From Atopsyche davidsoni (lineage: Eukaryota > Arthropoda > Insecta > Trichoptera > Hydrobiosidae), in assembly GCA_022113835.1 (NCBI GenBank), contig JAILWY010000001.1:62001-126000 (forward strand): DNA of 64,000 nucleotides, given 5' to 3'. Positions 10,621 through 20,914 of this stretch are shown one piece after another. The translations under genes and the position numbers were made by a program. A model generated the notes under the pieces. The model did no database searches. It worked only from the letters and a program-made list of their open reading frames with translations, and was not told where the DNA came from. Numbering within the stretch: position 1 is the first letter of the stretch; each line of letters begins with the position of its first letter.

Positions 10621-11633
10621 CTACCTACTGATTACAAAAAACTAATGACGGGAAGTCCGATGCTGACAATAATGAGATTGCATTATTTCCGATGATAGGA
10701 CGTGATACAAGGAGATCGGTACTCACGTTCAGTTCGACTTCCACTCGTCTGGCTCCTGGTGATGACTCGTCTGATCATGATGTGTGCACTGCGCTGCTCC
10801 GGTCACGATGTCTTGTTTCGGGACATCCTGATCCAGTTACAAACTGTTCCAACATCCGGTTCGAAGGACCATGTTCGCGCCGATCCGCAGCATGCGTGGA
10901 TCCCGCTGAGTCGTAAATTCAGCCCACACATGTACGATATTCGGCTCGTTACTCGACCGGGATTAATGGTCGTTATCTTTCACTTTAAGGTTATGATGCA
11001 CGTCTCGTTCTTCAATAAAATTCGGATTTTATAATTTCCGTTTTTATTACAATATAAATATCACATAACAATAAGAGAATAGAGAAGAACCGAGAATATA
11101 GAGAAATAGAGGACGAGCTGCAGGCCAGCCCGCCCTTTTATACGCTACTGCCCCCCCCCTCTCTAGGCCATAAATTCGCCGTCATATGACTCATATGTCA
11201 CATGGCTCGCAAAACAGTTCCCTGAGCTATCACCACTTTGATAGCTCATACTACCAACCAAACATAGATGGTGGTACCATCCTTAAAATCGTACAGGTCT
11301 TATAATTTTATTGCATTAAGGAACACCTGTGTAATTATATGTCGCCGCCAGAAGGTATTTACGACCCCTTCCTGGAAAGGTTCGGGGGAAAGACGTGTTT
11401 TCCAAATGCATCTGGTATTCTATTGTATATTCATATCTGCAAAATCGCTGTGGGCTTTTGCCAGACCTTTCTAAATGTAACGGGACATTTTACCCTAAAT
11501 TATATGGGACGTTCACCATGCCCTCACAGTCGTCATTCGTCTTTCGTGCGAGTAACATGTGTATTCTTTGTCTCTATGTGGTTTGTGCTTCTACATAAAC
11601 AGGGTCACTCTCGCGCACCCCCTCCGGGCGGCA

Positions 11634-12023
11634 CTACGCCCGGACTAACTTAAACAGCGTCAAACACTGCTCCGAAGTGGTCTCACGGTTGCGCTTGTTG
11701 TCCGGAGTGAGCAAACGCGGCACCCATCGTGCCGACAGCTTTCTCATACCCAAAATTTCATGCAGGATGTGACCCACGCGGTCTTTTAAGATGCCTACTG
11801 TTTCAGCTATCTCGCGCACCTTCAATCGGCGGTCTGCCAATACGAGATCGTGGATTTTTGTCACGTTATCCTCCGTGATATCCATTTTCGAGGCACCTGG
11901 GCGTGGCTTATCAAAAACCGACGTGCGACAACGTTGAAACTCGTTAAACCAATTTTTGACGGTCGCCATTGAAGGAGAATAGTCACCGTCTGTCTGGTCA
12001 AACTGTCGAATCTGTCTGGTCAA
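11634..12023 (-). pseudogene. Mariner transposase fragment, spacer 2 copy
   Basis: Identical to 4064-4453. It carries the helix-turn-helix half only; no catalytic core. Confidence 0.8.
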
Positions 12024-12192
12024 ACGCCAGCCAACACCTCATCGCGAGTATCCAGGCCGCCCGAAACTCCTGCCTACGCCTCATCTTAGGTGCCTACTAT
12101 CGTACCTCGACCGGCACCCTCTTTGCCCAGACCAAAATCCCACCGATCTTAACCCAGACGCTTCACGTCACCGAAAGACTATACCAGTCCAT
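12011..12192 (+). pseudogene. Jockey-like LINE fragment, spacer 2 copy
   Basis: Duplicate of 4441-4622 followed by the same TAGGGTGTCCCTTA terminus (12193-12206). Only the original copy pairs with the LINE remainder at 20659; this one exists because the spacer was duplicated. Confidence 0.65.
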
Positions 12193-12845
12193 TAGGGTGT
12201 CCCTTACAGCAAAGACTTAAAATCTCGTTTTATAAAAAGGCATCTCGAGAAACGACATCACTGAAAACAAGGATGTCTGAGTTCTCATTACCGTAAAGAA
12301 AAATGTTCCGTAGTGAAGAGCGACAGTCTCGAGCGTGATTATTATTTATCGTGAGGGGTGGTCGTGAGAGCGCGAGTGCCCGCGGGCTCTGGACGGGCCC
12401 CTGAAGCCCTGGACGGGGCCACGAAGACGTATGAAGTTCGACCCGACCCAGTCAATGCGCGGAGCCGAGCTCTCTTGGAAGTACCGCGCTATTCAAATTG
12501 TCCTGAACGAGATTATGTCTGAAGTAAAATGCATTTCTAGCTTCAAATCCACGATTATTTAAATAAAACCATTCATTTATTGACTCAACACTCGAGTCAA
12601 GTCAGTGAACTCGCTTCCACAGCATCCGGTGCTGGAGCTATTTATGTAGTGAAAATGGCTCCTGTACCGGAGTCGAAACGTTGGAATACGAAGTGTAGTA
12701 TCAAAGAAAGAAACGCATATGAAGCAGCATCATAAAAATTTATACATAAATGATAAATCATTAAATAGAATATTGATTAGTCATTTACGTATCTACATCT
12801 ATGCAATTAAATAAAAAGTATGGATTAATAATAGCATGAATTTAA

Positions 12846-12916
<71 letters not shown>

Positions 12917-12969
12917 AAGAACGTGACCATTTAAAAAAAATGTGTTTTCTGACGAAGCTTTGTTTTGGG

Positions 12970-13484
12970 CAACTAGTATCTCATCTCGTGCAGGGTAACT
13001 GCCGATAACAGACTGGTCGAAAGGACTGTTAAACATCCGGTAAAGGTGCATGTTTGGGGATGCTTCTCAAAACGTGGTTTTGACAATTTGAACTTGTTTA
13101 CCGGAACTTTGAATGCTGCAAGGATGGACCAAATATACCAGAAAGCATTATTTCCACCTGTCCGAAGAGTGATCCCAAGCCTAAGTGAATCATGGATATT
13201 ACAAGAAGATAATGACCCCAAACACCTAAGTCGCCTATGCAGCGCGTGGAAACAAGATAAAGGCATCGAGTCTTGGATTGGCCCTCACAATTTTCTGACG
13301 CAAGCTCAATTGAAAACGTTTGAGCGTTGATGAAGCTTAAACTTCGAGGAAAAAAAACTGCTGCCGAGTTTACTCGTAATTTAAAGGCCATATGGAGGTC
13401 ATTATCCCGTGAATATGCAGAAAAATTTGTTGAAAGTATGCTTCGAACATGCCTGGCTATTATGAACAACGGAGGATGTTGAAC
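12970..13484 (+). pseudogene. Tc1-like transposase fragment, spacer 2 copy
   Basis: Identical to 5400-5914, with the same broken catalytic region. Confidence 0.75.
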
Positions 13485-13612
13485 ACCTTATTGATAATAA
13501 AGCATCTAAGTATGTATAATTAACTATGTATTTTATTATTTTAAAATGCTAGACTTAATTTTTTTTATAACTTATGCTGGTTACGCTTTTTTATTACATA
13601 CTGTATATACAT

Positions 13613-15533
13613 TAGGAGGTCCCTTAAATTTCAAGTTCGATATTTTTTTACGCATACCTTCTTAAAAGTTTAGTAATAACCCTATATTGTCTAGAAAAAA
13701 AATATTAGTTTGATTTATAAACGATAACCCGTGCCGACTTGCGATTTTAACTAGTCCATACAAGTTGCGTAAGTACTGCGCTGTGACTTTTACAAATAAA
13801 ACATGTAGTTACCTACATGTTTTATTTGTCATTTCATATGTGATTTTTGAGATTAGTAGTGCTTCATTGTTTAGTGCGTTGACATGTCGGTGGAATTACG
13901 GAGTGATAAATAAAATAATTTCCTTATCGGTTTGCCTAGATATCAAATAAATGGTGCAAAATTACCATCTAATCGACAATTTCTCTCGGTCCTATTTTAC
14001 AATATTCTTGAGGTTAAACTGACTGTTAATGAAAGTGCAAATCTTGTGATTAGGGAGTGCATCATATATTGGAAAAAAGCAAGAATTCCAACAGGGGCAT
14101 TTCCTAACTGCGTGAAGAAAATTGTTGATTTATATCATGTTTGGAGAGAGTTGCAAAAAAATTGTAAGAAAACTCAGGTTACGTTCAAGAGCCGTGGGAA
14201 CAATTTCAAAATTGATCTTGATAATTTGTTTGATATTGCACATGCTGATGCTTTTGTAAGAATGAAAATAGAGGAAGATAAATTATTTTTAATGAAACAG
14301 AGAGAGCCAGGTCGACCGGGATGCTTGGGTGGTGTTGATAAAAAATTGGGGGAAAAAGAAGATAGATCTAAACAACGACGAATGGAAGAAGAGGAAAGGG
14401 TTGTAAGACAAAGAGAATCACTAGCTGCTGAAACTAGAAAATCAAGGGCAGAAGCATTAAAATCTGACTTCCAAAACAATGTACCCGACGTAGTCACAGT
14501 CCATTGGGATGGAAAACTATTACCCAGATTGGATGTACGAAGTTCTAAAGAAGAACGCTTGCCAGTTATTGCTTCGTTTGACGATAAGGAACAGCTTGTT
14601 GCAGTGCCGAAACTAGAACATTCTTCTGGAAAACATCAAGGTAAGGCTGTCTCAACAGCTCTTTTTGACTGGAACCTTCACGATAAAGTACAAATAATGT
14701 GCTGCGACACAACAGCTTCCAATACTGGCCATTTTAATGGAGCTTGTGCTATTTTGGAGCAAACTTTAGGAAGAGAACTTCTGCTTTTCACCTGTCGTCA
14801 TCATGTTTATGAATTGGTCCTAAAAACTGTCTTTGAAAGCAAAATTAAGCAAATTACTAGTAGCCCAGATATTCCAATGCTTAAAAAGTTCAGAGAAAAT
14901 TGGAAAAAAATCGACGCTAGTATCATTGAACCATCTCTTCATTTCGTAAAACAACGTGTTGCCGAGACAGACATTCAAGCTTTGTTAATATTTTATAAGG
15001 CAGAATTAGACAAAGGTTATGTAAGAGATGACTACCACAAATTGGTCGAACTGTGCGTAATAATTTTGGGAGGAGACACAGAGGAAAAATTAAAACTAAG
15101 CCCCCCCGGAGCCATGCATCAGGCACGCTGGATGGCGAGAACGATCTATTCTCTAAAAAAATTTGTTTACTTCAGTCACAATGCAGAATAACTGCGAAGG
15201 ACAAAAAGGCTCTACAAGATGTTTGCTTATTTGTCGTGATGTTGTATGTTAAACCTTGGCTCGAATGTACAGTGGCGATCAAAGCACCTAACCAAGATTT
15301 GCGCTTCTTGAAGATGTTAAAAGAGTACGAAAAAGTTGACGCAACAATTTCTAATACTACTATAAGCAAGTTTAGCCATCACTTGTGGTATTTATGTGAA
15401 GAGACAGATATTCTATCACTGTTTGATGATGAAGTTGATAACCAAACTAAGAAGAAAATGATTGCCAACTTCAACCGGGACAAAACCTCAGATTTTAGCA
15501 AACGCGATGACCCGTCAAAGGAAGAACTTCCTC
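13613..15533 (+). mobile_element. hAT-like transposon, 5' part, copy 2
   Basis: Same as 6043-7963 and interrupted at TCCTC (15529-15533) by Bel element C. Its 3' part follows element C at 19951, so together these are the original hAT-like insertion. Confidence 0.87.
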
Positions 15534-15541
15534 TGTTCGCG
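13884..15541 (+). pseudogene. hAT-like transposase, broken, copy 2
   Basis: Same breaks as copy 1: stop at codon 10 and a frameshift in the A-run at about 15157-15163. It is interrupted by element C within the last part of exon 1. Confidence 0.75.
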
Positions 15542-16373
15542 CCGATCCGCAGCATGCGTGGATCCCGCTGAGTCGTAAATTCAGCCCACACATGTACGAT
15601 CTTCGGCTCGTTACTCGACCGGGATTAATGGTCGTTATCTTTTACTTTAAGGTTATGATGCACGTCTCGTTCTTCAATAAAATTCGGATTTTATAATTTC
15701 CGTTTTTATTACAATATCAATATCACATAACAGTCAGAGAATAGGGAAGAACCGAGAATATAGAGAAATAGAGGACGAGCTGCAGACCAGCTCGCCCTTT
15801 TATACGCTACTGCCCCCCCCCCTCTCTAGGCCATAAATTCGCCGTCATATGACTCATATGTCACATGGCTCGCAAAACAGTTCCCTGAGCTATCACCACT
15901 TTGATAGCTCATACTACCAACCAAACATAGATGGTGGTACCATCATTAAAATCGTACATACTTCCCCCCAAGAAATCACTATCTCATAGTTTTTTCTTCC
16001 TTAATCGACATTACATCCGCGTTATTTCATAAATCATAAAGCTTAACCTAACATGGAAAATAAATTACAAAGTCAAAAAACGATAATCACTAAAACCGCG
16101 GTCCTTTTTCCACTTAGGAGTCCATTCCGTGGTCTCCAATCCATCCTGAATTTCACTGAGTGCATCAGCACTGATTTATAAACACTTGTCATCTTTGATG
16201 ACGTTCACTGTTTGTTTCACTTTAAAGTTATTTCGTTACGTTATTTCGTAATCATAAAGCTTAACCTAACATGAAATAAATTACAAAAGTAAAATAAATC
16301 TAAAACTGTGGTCCCTTTTCCACTTATGAGTCTCCAATCCCTCTTGGATTGCACTGAGTGCATCAGCACTGAT

Positions 16374-16703
16374 TTATAAACACTTGTCATTTTTGATGAC
16401 GTTCACTTTAGAGTTTTCTTCCACTGACTTGTTTTCTACGTCGTCCCTTGGCAACAAAACAACTCTGTGGACTGCTCGTGTAGTACTCCCCTTGGCTGTG
16501 CGAATATCAACTACTCGCACACAGCCGTCTGCTCTTGGATGTAGGCTCGTGACACGCCCCATCGGCCAGTGTAGTGGCTGAACGTTGTCTTCCTTCAGGA
16601 TGACCAAGTCCCCCTGCTGGATCTCTCGTCTCCCCTTGTTGGTCCATTTGGACCGCTCCTGTAGTTGTCCCAAATACTCCGTTTCCATCGATTCCAAAAA
16701 CAA
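16374..16703 (-). pseudogene. DUF5641 pol remnant (element C)
   Basis: Identical in protein to 1234-1563. Conserved in all three elements although out of frame with gag-pol. Confidence 0.78.
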
Positions 16704-18934
16704 AAAATCATGTGTGTAAACATTTTGTATCGATCTTGTCGATTGAAAGATATCTCCCGTACGTCTTCTTCCGGCGTGCTTACTAGTGACGTACCGATCA
16801 GGAATGGGCTGGTGTTAAGGAAAGGAGGTCGGAAACTACCTAATGATTTTTCTATAATACTTAAAATTTCAACTAAATCCGATTTTAATTTTTTCGCTTG
16901 TTCAATGGTGTCAGTTCCCGTAATTAACTTGTCTACGTAGAATGAATTTAAAATTACCTGAACCTTGTAGTTGTACTTACGTACAACGTGCGGTGTACAA
17001 ACAGTTAACTGTTTGTACGCCGCATGACGAGGTAAAGATGATACGATCTCATCTTCACTGGGAGGGTCGCACTCCAGCAAATGTCCTAACCTGAATATTG
17101 AATATTCTACTCTCCTTTTATTATCTTGAGTCCGAAGTTCTAAGTCGAGAAATCTTTTTCTAACCGCAAGATATGTTTCTCTTAAATTTCGACTTTTTTC
17201 CTTTAATGAAAAATGTCGCTTTGCTGGCGCCACTACACATGATGAACCGTCATCTTGTTTTGACACCGCTTCCGTTTCCTGCGGTCGTTCTAACCTGACG
17301 ACGCAGTCTTTTTGAGATGGCGCTCGGCCCATCTCTCTGGCCTTCCTTTGAAAGCCGTTCTGCGATCGTTCCAACTTGACGACGCAGTCCCCTTCCTCAA
17401 CTCCAGGAAATAATCCTGGTTGCGGTCGCTCTAACTTGACGACGCGGTTCCCTTCCTCAACTCCAGGAAATAATCCTGGCTGCGGTCGCTCTAACTTGAC
17501 GACGCGGTTCCCTTCCTCAACTCCAGGAACTAATCCTGGCTGCGGTCGCTCTAACTTGACGACGCGGTTCTCTTCTTCAACTCCAGGAAATAATCCTGGC
17601 TGCGGTCGCTCTAACTTGACGACTCGGTTCCCTTCCTCAACTCCAGGAAATAATCCTGGCTGCGGTCGCTCTAACTTGACGACGTGGTTCCCTTCCTCAA
17701 CTCCAGGAAATAATCCTGGCTGCGGTCGCTCTAACTTGACGACGCGGTTCCCTTCCTCAACTCCAGGAAATAATCCTGGCTGCGGTCGCTCTAACTTGAC
17801 GACTCGGTTCCCTTCCTCAACTCCAGGAAATAATCCTGGCTGCGGTCGCTCTGACTTGACGACTCGGTTCCCTTCCTCAACTCTAGGACATAATCCTGGC
17901 TGCGGTCGCTCTAACTTGACGACGCGGTTCCCTTCCTCAACTCCAGGAACTAATCCTGGCTGCGGTCGCTCTAACTTGACGACGTGGTTCCCTTCCTCAA
18001 CTCCAGGAAATAATCCTGGCTGCGGTCGCTCTAACTTGACGACGCGGTTCCCTTCCTCAACTCCAGGAAATAATCCTGGCTGCGGTCGCTCTAACTTGAC
18101 GACTCGGTTCCCTTCCTCAACTCCAGGAAATAATCCTGGCTGCGGTCGCTCTGACTTGACGACTCGGTTCCCTTCCTCAACTCCAGGACATAATCCAGGC
18201 TGCGGTCGCTCTAACTTGACGACCGCCTTCACACCGGTTATTCCTTTAACTGGTGGCTCTAATTCTTCAACTAATCTCCTCTTCCCTAGCGCTGCTATTC
18301 TAAAGTACGCGTTCTCAAATGTTTCCCATTCGTCAACGTTAAAACCTAAGATTGAATCTATTTCTGTTTGTACCCTTCGGAAATTCGTAAAGAATTCTTC
18401 CATCATTTCCAATCTATGATTTATTTGTGCTAGGTCACTGGATTCTGAAGCGAAGTAATTACCACATCTCGTCAATTGACCTATAAACAATTTTCGATCA
18501 AGTATGAGTTCCTTTAAAGCAATCAAATGAATTTGATTGCTCATACCTTCTGCTTCGTGCGGTCGTTCTAACCTGACGACCGCCTTCACACCGGTTATTC
18601 CTTTAACTGGTGGCTCTAATTCTTCAACTAATCTCCTCTTCCCTAGCGCTGCTATTCTAAAGTACGCGTTCTCAAATGTTTCCCATTCGTCAACGTTAAA
18701 ACCTAAGATTGAATCTATTTCTGTTTGTACCCTTCGGAAATTCGTAAAGAATTCTTCCATCATTTCCAATCTAAGAGGTATTTGTGCTAGGTCACTGGAT
18801 TCTGAAGCGAAGTAATTACCACATCTCGTCAATTGACCTATAAACAATTTTCGATCAAGTATGAGTTCCTTTAATTCCGCCATTTTTTTTTTTTTAAACT
18901 TGCCAAATGAATCCGTTATTATTTTAATAATCAC
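16595..18934 (-). CDS. Gag-like / truncated pol fusion protein of element C (779 codons)
   Basis: The longest open frame in the window. The preferred start is the ATG at 18881-18883 (MAELKEL); the upstream 17 codons are basic and low-complexity. Order: a Gag-like DUF1759-type segment (about residues 21-120 of the full frame), a 119-residue tandem duplication of it (about 140-240), 14 repeats of 20 residues (about 240-520), a basic linker, then pol remnants with SLPRHA and FYVDKLITG. The aspartate pair of the RT motif YVDD is broken (YVDK) and most of RT is absent, so it cannot be a polymerase. Whether the Gag-like part still packages RNA is inference. The frame stays open over 2.3 kb, which may reflect selection or just recent origin. 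DUF5641 follows in another frame. Confidence 0.72.
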   Translation of the reverse strand: MIIKIITDSFGKFKKKKMAELKELILDRKLFIGQLTRCGNYFASESSDLAQIPLRLEMMEEFFTNFRRVQTEIDSILGFNVDEWETFENAYFRIAALGKRRLVEELEPPVKGITGVKAVVRLERPHEAEGMSNQIHLIALKELILDRKLFIGQLTRCGNYFASESSDLAQINHRLEMMEEFFTNFRRVQTEIDSILGFNVDEWETFENAYFRIAALGKRRLVEELEPPVKGITGVKAVVKLERPQPGLCPGVEEGNRVVKSERPQPGLFPGVEEGNRVVKLERPQPGLFPGVEEGNRVVKLERPQPGLFPGVEEGNHVVKLERPQPGLVPGVEEGNRVVKLERPQPGLCPRVEEGNRVVKSERPQPGLFPGVEEGNRVVKLERPQPGLFPGVEEGNRVVKLERPQPGLFPGVEEGNHVVKLERPQPGLFPGVEEGNRVVKLERPQPGLFPGVEEENRVVKLERPQPGLVPGVEEGNRVVKLERPQPGLFPGVEEGNRVVKLERPQPGLFPGVEEGDCVVKLERSQNGFQRKAREMGRAPSQKDCVVRLERPQETEAVSKQDDGSSCVVAPAKRHFSLKEKSRNLRETYLAVRKRFLDLELRTQDNKRRVEYSIFRLGHLLECDPPSEDEIVSSLPRHAAYKQLTVCTPHVVRKYNYKVQVILNSFYVDKLITGTDTIEQAKKLKSDLVEILSIIEKSLGSFRPPFLNTSPFLIGTSLVSTPEEDVREISFNRQDRYKMFTHMIFCFWNRWKRSIWDNYRSGPNGPTRGDERSSRGTWSS
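17377..18228 (-). repeat. 60-bp in-frame minisatellite, 14 units (element C)
   Basis: Same unit as elements A and B, with five additional units. The variant pattern (C, then S, then H, then V types) appears twice, so growth was by duplicating a block of five units (300 bp), not single units. Confidence 0.92.
18486..18842 (-). repeat. 357-bp duplication of the Gag-like segment (element C)
   Basis: The segment beginning LKELILDRKL is present twice, with a period of 119 codons. The two copies differ by few residues (for example QIPLRLEMM and QINHRLEMM) and are joined by a short linker containing EAEGMSNQIHLIA. A and B keep only one, truncated, copy. Confidence 0.85.
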
Positions 18935-18969
18935 CGAGTCATTTACTTTATTTTTACTTAATTTCCGTT

Positions 18970-19270
18970 ATATTAGTTATTTATGTTCCAACTAACATAA
19001 TATTTTTTTTTTTTTAAAAATAATATAATAAAATTTTTTAATTTTGCCACGCTTACGCGAACGTCATCTGTGTTCTAATTATGACATTTCTTCAACCAAA
19101 GCATTGATCCAAATAATTATCTACACGTGCTCCACGTGTTCTACCTACTTACTTTGTAACATTTAAAATTATCGACGAGCGACGAACATATACATTTTAA
19201 CCTTAAAACTTTTTAAAAAACAATAAATTCAACTGTAACGAAGTGCACTTGTTCAAAAAACTATCACCTA
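18970..19270. other. 5' leader of element C, AT-rich
   Basis: AT-rich sequence between the gag start and the region shared with A and B. It is absent from A and B because of their 777-bp deletion. No coding signal. Confidence 0.5.
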
Positions 19271-19520
19271 CCTACTGATTACAAAAAACTAATGACGGGA
19301 AGTCCGATGCTGACAATAATGAGATTGCATTATTTCCGATGATAGGACGTGATACAAGGAGATCGGTACTCACGTTCAGTTCGACTTCCACTCGTCTGGC
19401 TCCTGGTGATGACTCGTCTGATCATGATGTGTGCACTGCGCTGCTCCGGTCACGATGTCTTGTTTCGGGACATCCTGATCCAGTTACAAACTGTTCCAAC
19501 ATCCAGGTTTCGAAGGACCA

Positions 19521-19945
19521 TGTTCGCGCCGATCCGCAGCATGCGTGGATCCCGCTGAGTCGTAAATTCAGCCCACACATGTACGATCTTCGGCTCGTTA
19601 CTCGACCGGGATTAATGGTCGTTATCTTTTACTTTAAGGTTATGATGCACGTCTCGTTCTTCAATAAAATTCGGATTTTATAATTTCCGTTTTTATTACA
19701 ATATCAATATCACATAACAGTCAGAGAATAGGGAAGAACCGAGAATATAGAGAAATAGAGGACGAGCTGCAGACCAGCTCGCCCTTTTATACGCTACTGC
19801 CCCCCCCCCTCTCTAGGCCATAAATTCGCCGTCATATGACTCATATGTCACATGGCTCGCAAAACAGTTCCCTGAGCTATCACCACTTTGATAGCTCATA
19901 CTACCAACCAAACATAGATGGTGGTACCATCATTAAAATCGTACA
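19521..19945 (-). repeat. 5' LTR of element C
   Basis: C-type LTR matching 15534-15958. It holds the TATAAAAGG promoter motif (19783-19791, minus) and is followed by TCCTC and the rest of the hAT-like gene. Confidence 0.88.
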
Positions 19946-19950
19946 TCCTC

Positions 19951-20658
19951 AAAGGTTGTTTGGTAAGTTAAATTGACTTTTAGTATATTTTATTTAAATA
20001 TATTTAAATTGTTGTAGATTTTTTTTGTTATTTGTCTTATTTCCCTTTTTTTCCAGACAAAACACTGCATGATTTCGTATCGGAAAAGAGCAAACAATTT
20101 TTATCACGACTGCAGATCGACGACAGTTTTCTAAAGGAAGATGTATCTTCTTGGAATAATAATGCTGCTTTTCTGGAAGCTAAATGAAAAATTAATTATT
20201 TAAGAGTTGTGAATGATACTGCTGAAAGGGCTGTTAAAATGATGCAAGATTTTAACGGACTTATCACGGCTGAAGAAGAACAAAAACAGTTCTTGCTGCG
20301 CTGTGTCCAGGAACATAGAAAATTGTATCCGGACTGTAAAAAAACAACTCTAAAAAAAAGTTACCCTGACTGATTGTTATTACTTTATGTTTTTGATTAA
20401 AAATTAATGTTCATCTAATTGAATTTTTACTTTAATTCACTTAATTTATTGCATTTATAATGATTTTATACCAGACCGAAATATCAAGACAAAACACGTT
20501 TTTTACTAAACTTTGATGCTCGGTCGGCACTGGTTGCAATTATGCTAGAAAGATGAAATTTTATATTTAAGTATCTTATAGCATTAGTAAAAAAAGTAGA
20601 GGGTATGCATTTCGAAATTTGAAAAAAAAAATTTTTTGGTCATATAAGGGACACCCTA
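19951..20658 (+). mobile_element. hAT-like transposon, 3' part
   Basis: Resumes the transposase gene directly after the Bel C target duplication. It contains the end of exon 1, an intron with donor GTAAGT and acceptor TTTTCCAG (19963-20056), the C-terminal exon with a TGA in place of an arginine codon, then the 3' untranslated region and the TIR ending GGGACACCCTA at 20658. Corresponds to 41933-42644. Confidence 0.85.
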
Positions 20659-20666
20659 CAGTCCAT
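20659..20666. repeat. 8-bp target site duplication CAGTCCAT, right copy
   Basis: Pairs with 4615-4622. Confidence 0.9.
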
Positions 20667-20880
20667 AAGGAAATCCAAAAACCCCCTCCTCAAAGGAATC
20701 GGAGACGATACCCCACTCACTGCTTGTCCACTACAGACATAAATTCCCCCACCACATCCTACTCGGTGAAAATATAACAGTCTCCGACGGCTTCATGAAG
20801 GAGCCAAGTAGCCAAAAAACATACCCAGGAGTGATCATTGCACCCTCCTGCCCTACCTGCTATTGTTATAAACTTTTATC
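20667..20880 (+). pseudogene. Jockey-like LINE ORF2 C-terminus, right part
   Basis: Continues the frame broken at 4622: SIRKSKNPLLKGIGDD, then a stop (TAA) near 20740. Later sequence is probably the LINE 3' untranslated region. Confidence 0.6.
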
Positions 20881-20914
20881 TTTGTTATTTAATTCGTAGA
20901 TTTTGTTATTACAC

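Larger units (their letters stand above)
7964..11295 (-). mobile_element. Bel/Pao-type element B, a chimera of C (left) and A (right)
   Basis: Left LTR 7964-8388 (425 bp) has C-type variants. Right LTR 10872-11295 (424 bp) has A-type variants. Flanking sites differ: TCCTC in the hAT-like gene on the left, GGTCT on the right, so B is not a simple insertion. Left internal sequence follows C (single 198-bp unit; the same run and base changes near 8510-8540). Right internal sequence follows A (nine 60-bp units, deleted gag start). The crossover lies between about 8830 and 10315, where the three copies cannot be told apart. Coding content is as in element A. Confidence 0.88.
11296..15533. repeat. 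Second copy of the 4238-bp spacer
   Basis: Corresponds base for base, at an offset of 7570, to 3726-7963. Translations of all long frames are identical and even the (TA)n tract has the same length. This is either a very recent duplication or an assembly duplication. Confidence 0.93.
15534..19945 (-). mobile_element. Bel/Pao-type LTR retrotransposon C, least-deleted copy
   Basis: 4412 bp between TCCTC duplications (15529-15533 and 19946-19950) inside the hAT-like transposase gene; the intact site is seen at 41928-41932. LTRs are 15534-15958 and 19521-19945, both 425 bp with the same diagnostic variants and the same ten-C run. The interior keeps about 780 bp of 5' leader and gag start missing from A and B, 14 instead of nine 60-bp units, and an internal duplication of the Gag segment. 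Like A it lacks protease, most of RT, RNase H and integrase. It is the best guide to the structure of this non-autonomous family. Confidence 0.9.
4623..20658 (+). mobile_element. Composite hAT-like insertion carrying a 1.4-kb flank, disrupted by Bel and tandemly duplicated
   Basis: Outer boundaries are the 14-bp TIR TAGGGTGTCCCTTA (4623-4636) and its inverse ending at 20658, with exact 8-bp duplications CAGTCCAT. Inside are: a 1.4-kb segment that also lies upstream of the hAT-like copy at 40012; the hAT-like 5' part with its own degenerate TIR (6043); Bel B; a second copy of the spacer; Bel C; and the hAT-like 3' part. The left TIR is fused directly to the 1.4-kb segment without normal subterminal sequence. 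So transposition, or repair associated with it, seems to have moved flanking DNA between functional ends. The tandem duplication came later. Confidence 0.75.

Noticed and set aside
17376..18419. Plus-strand open frame of 347 codons (and 247 codons at 2236 and 9806) antisense to the Bel frame
   Set aside because: It is the antisense of the 60-bp repeat array. The unit has no antisense stop and a length divisible by three, so openness is a by-product.
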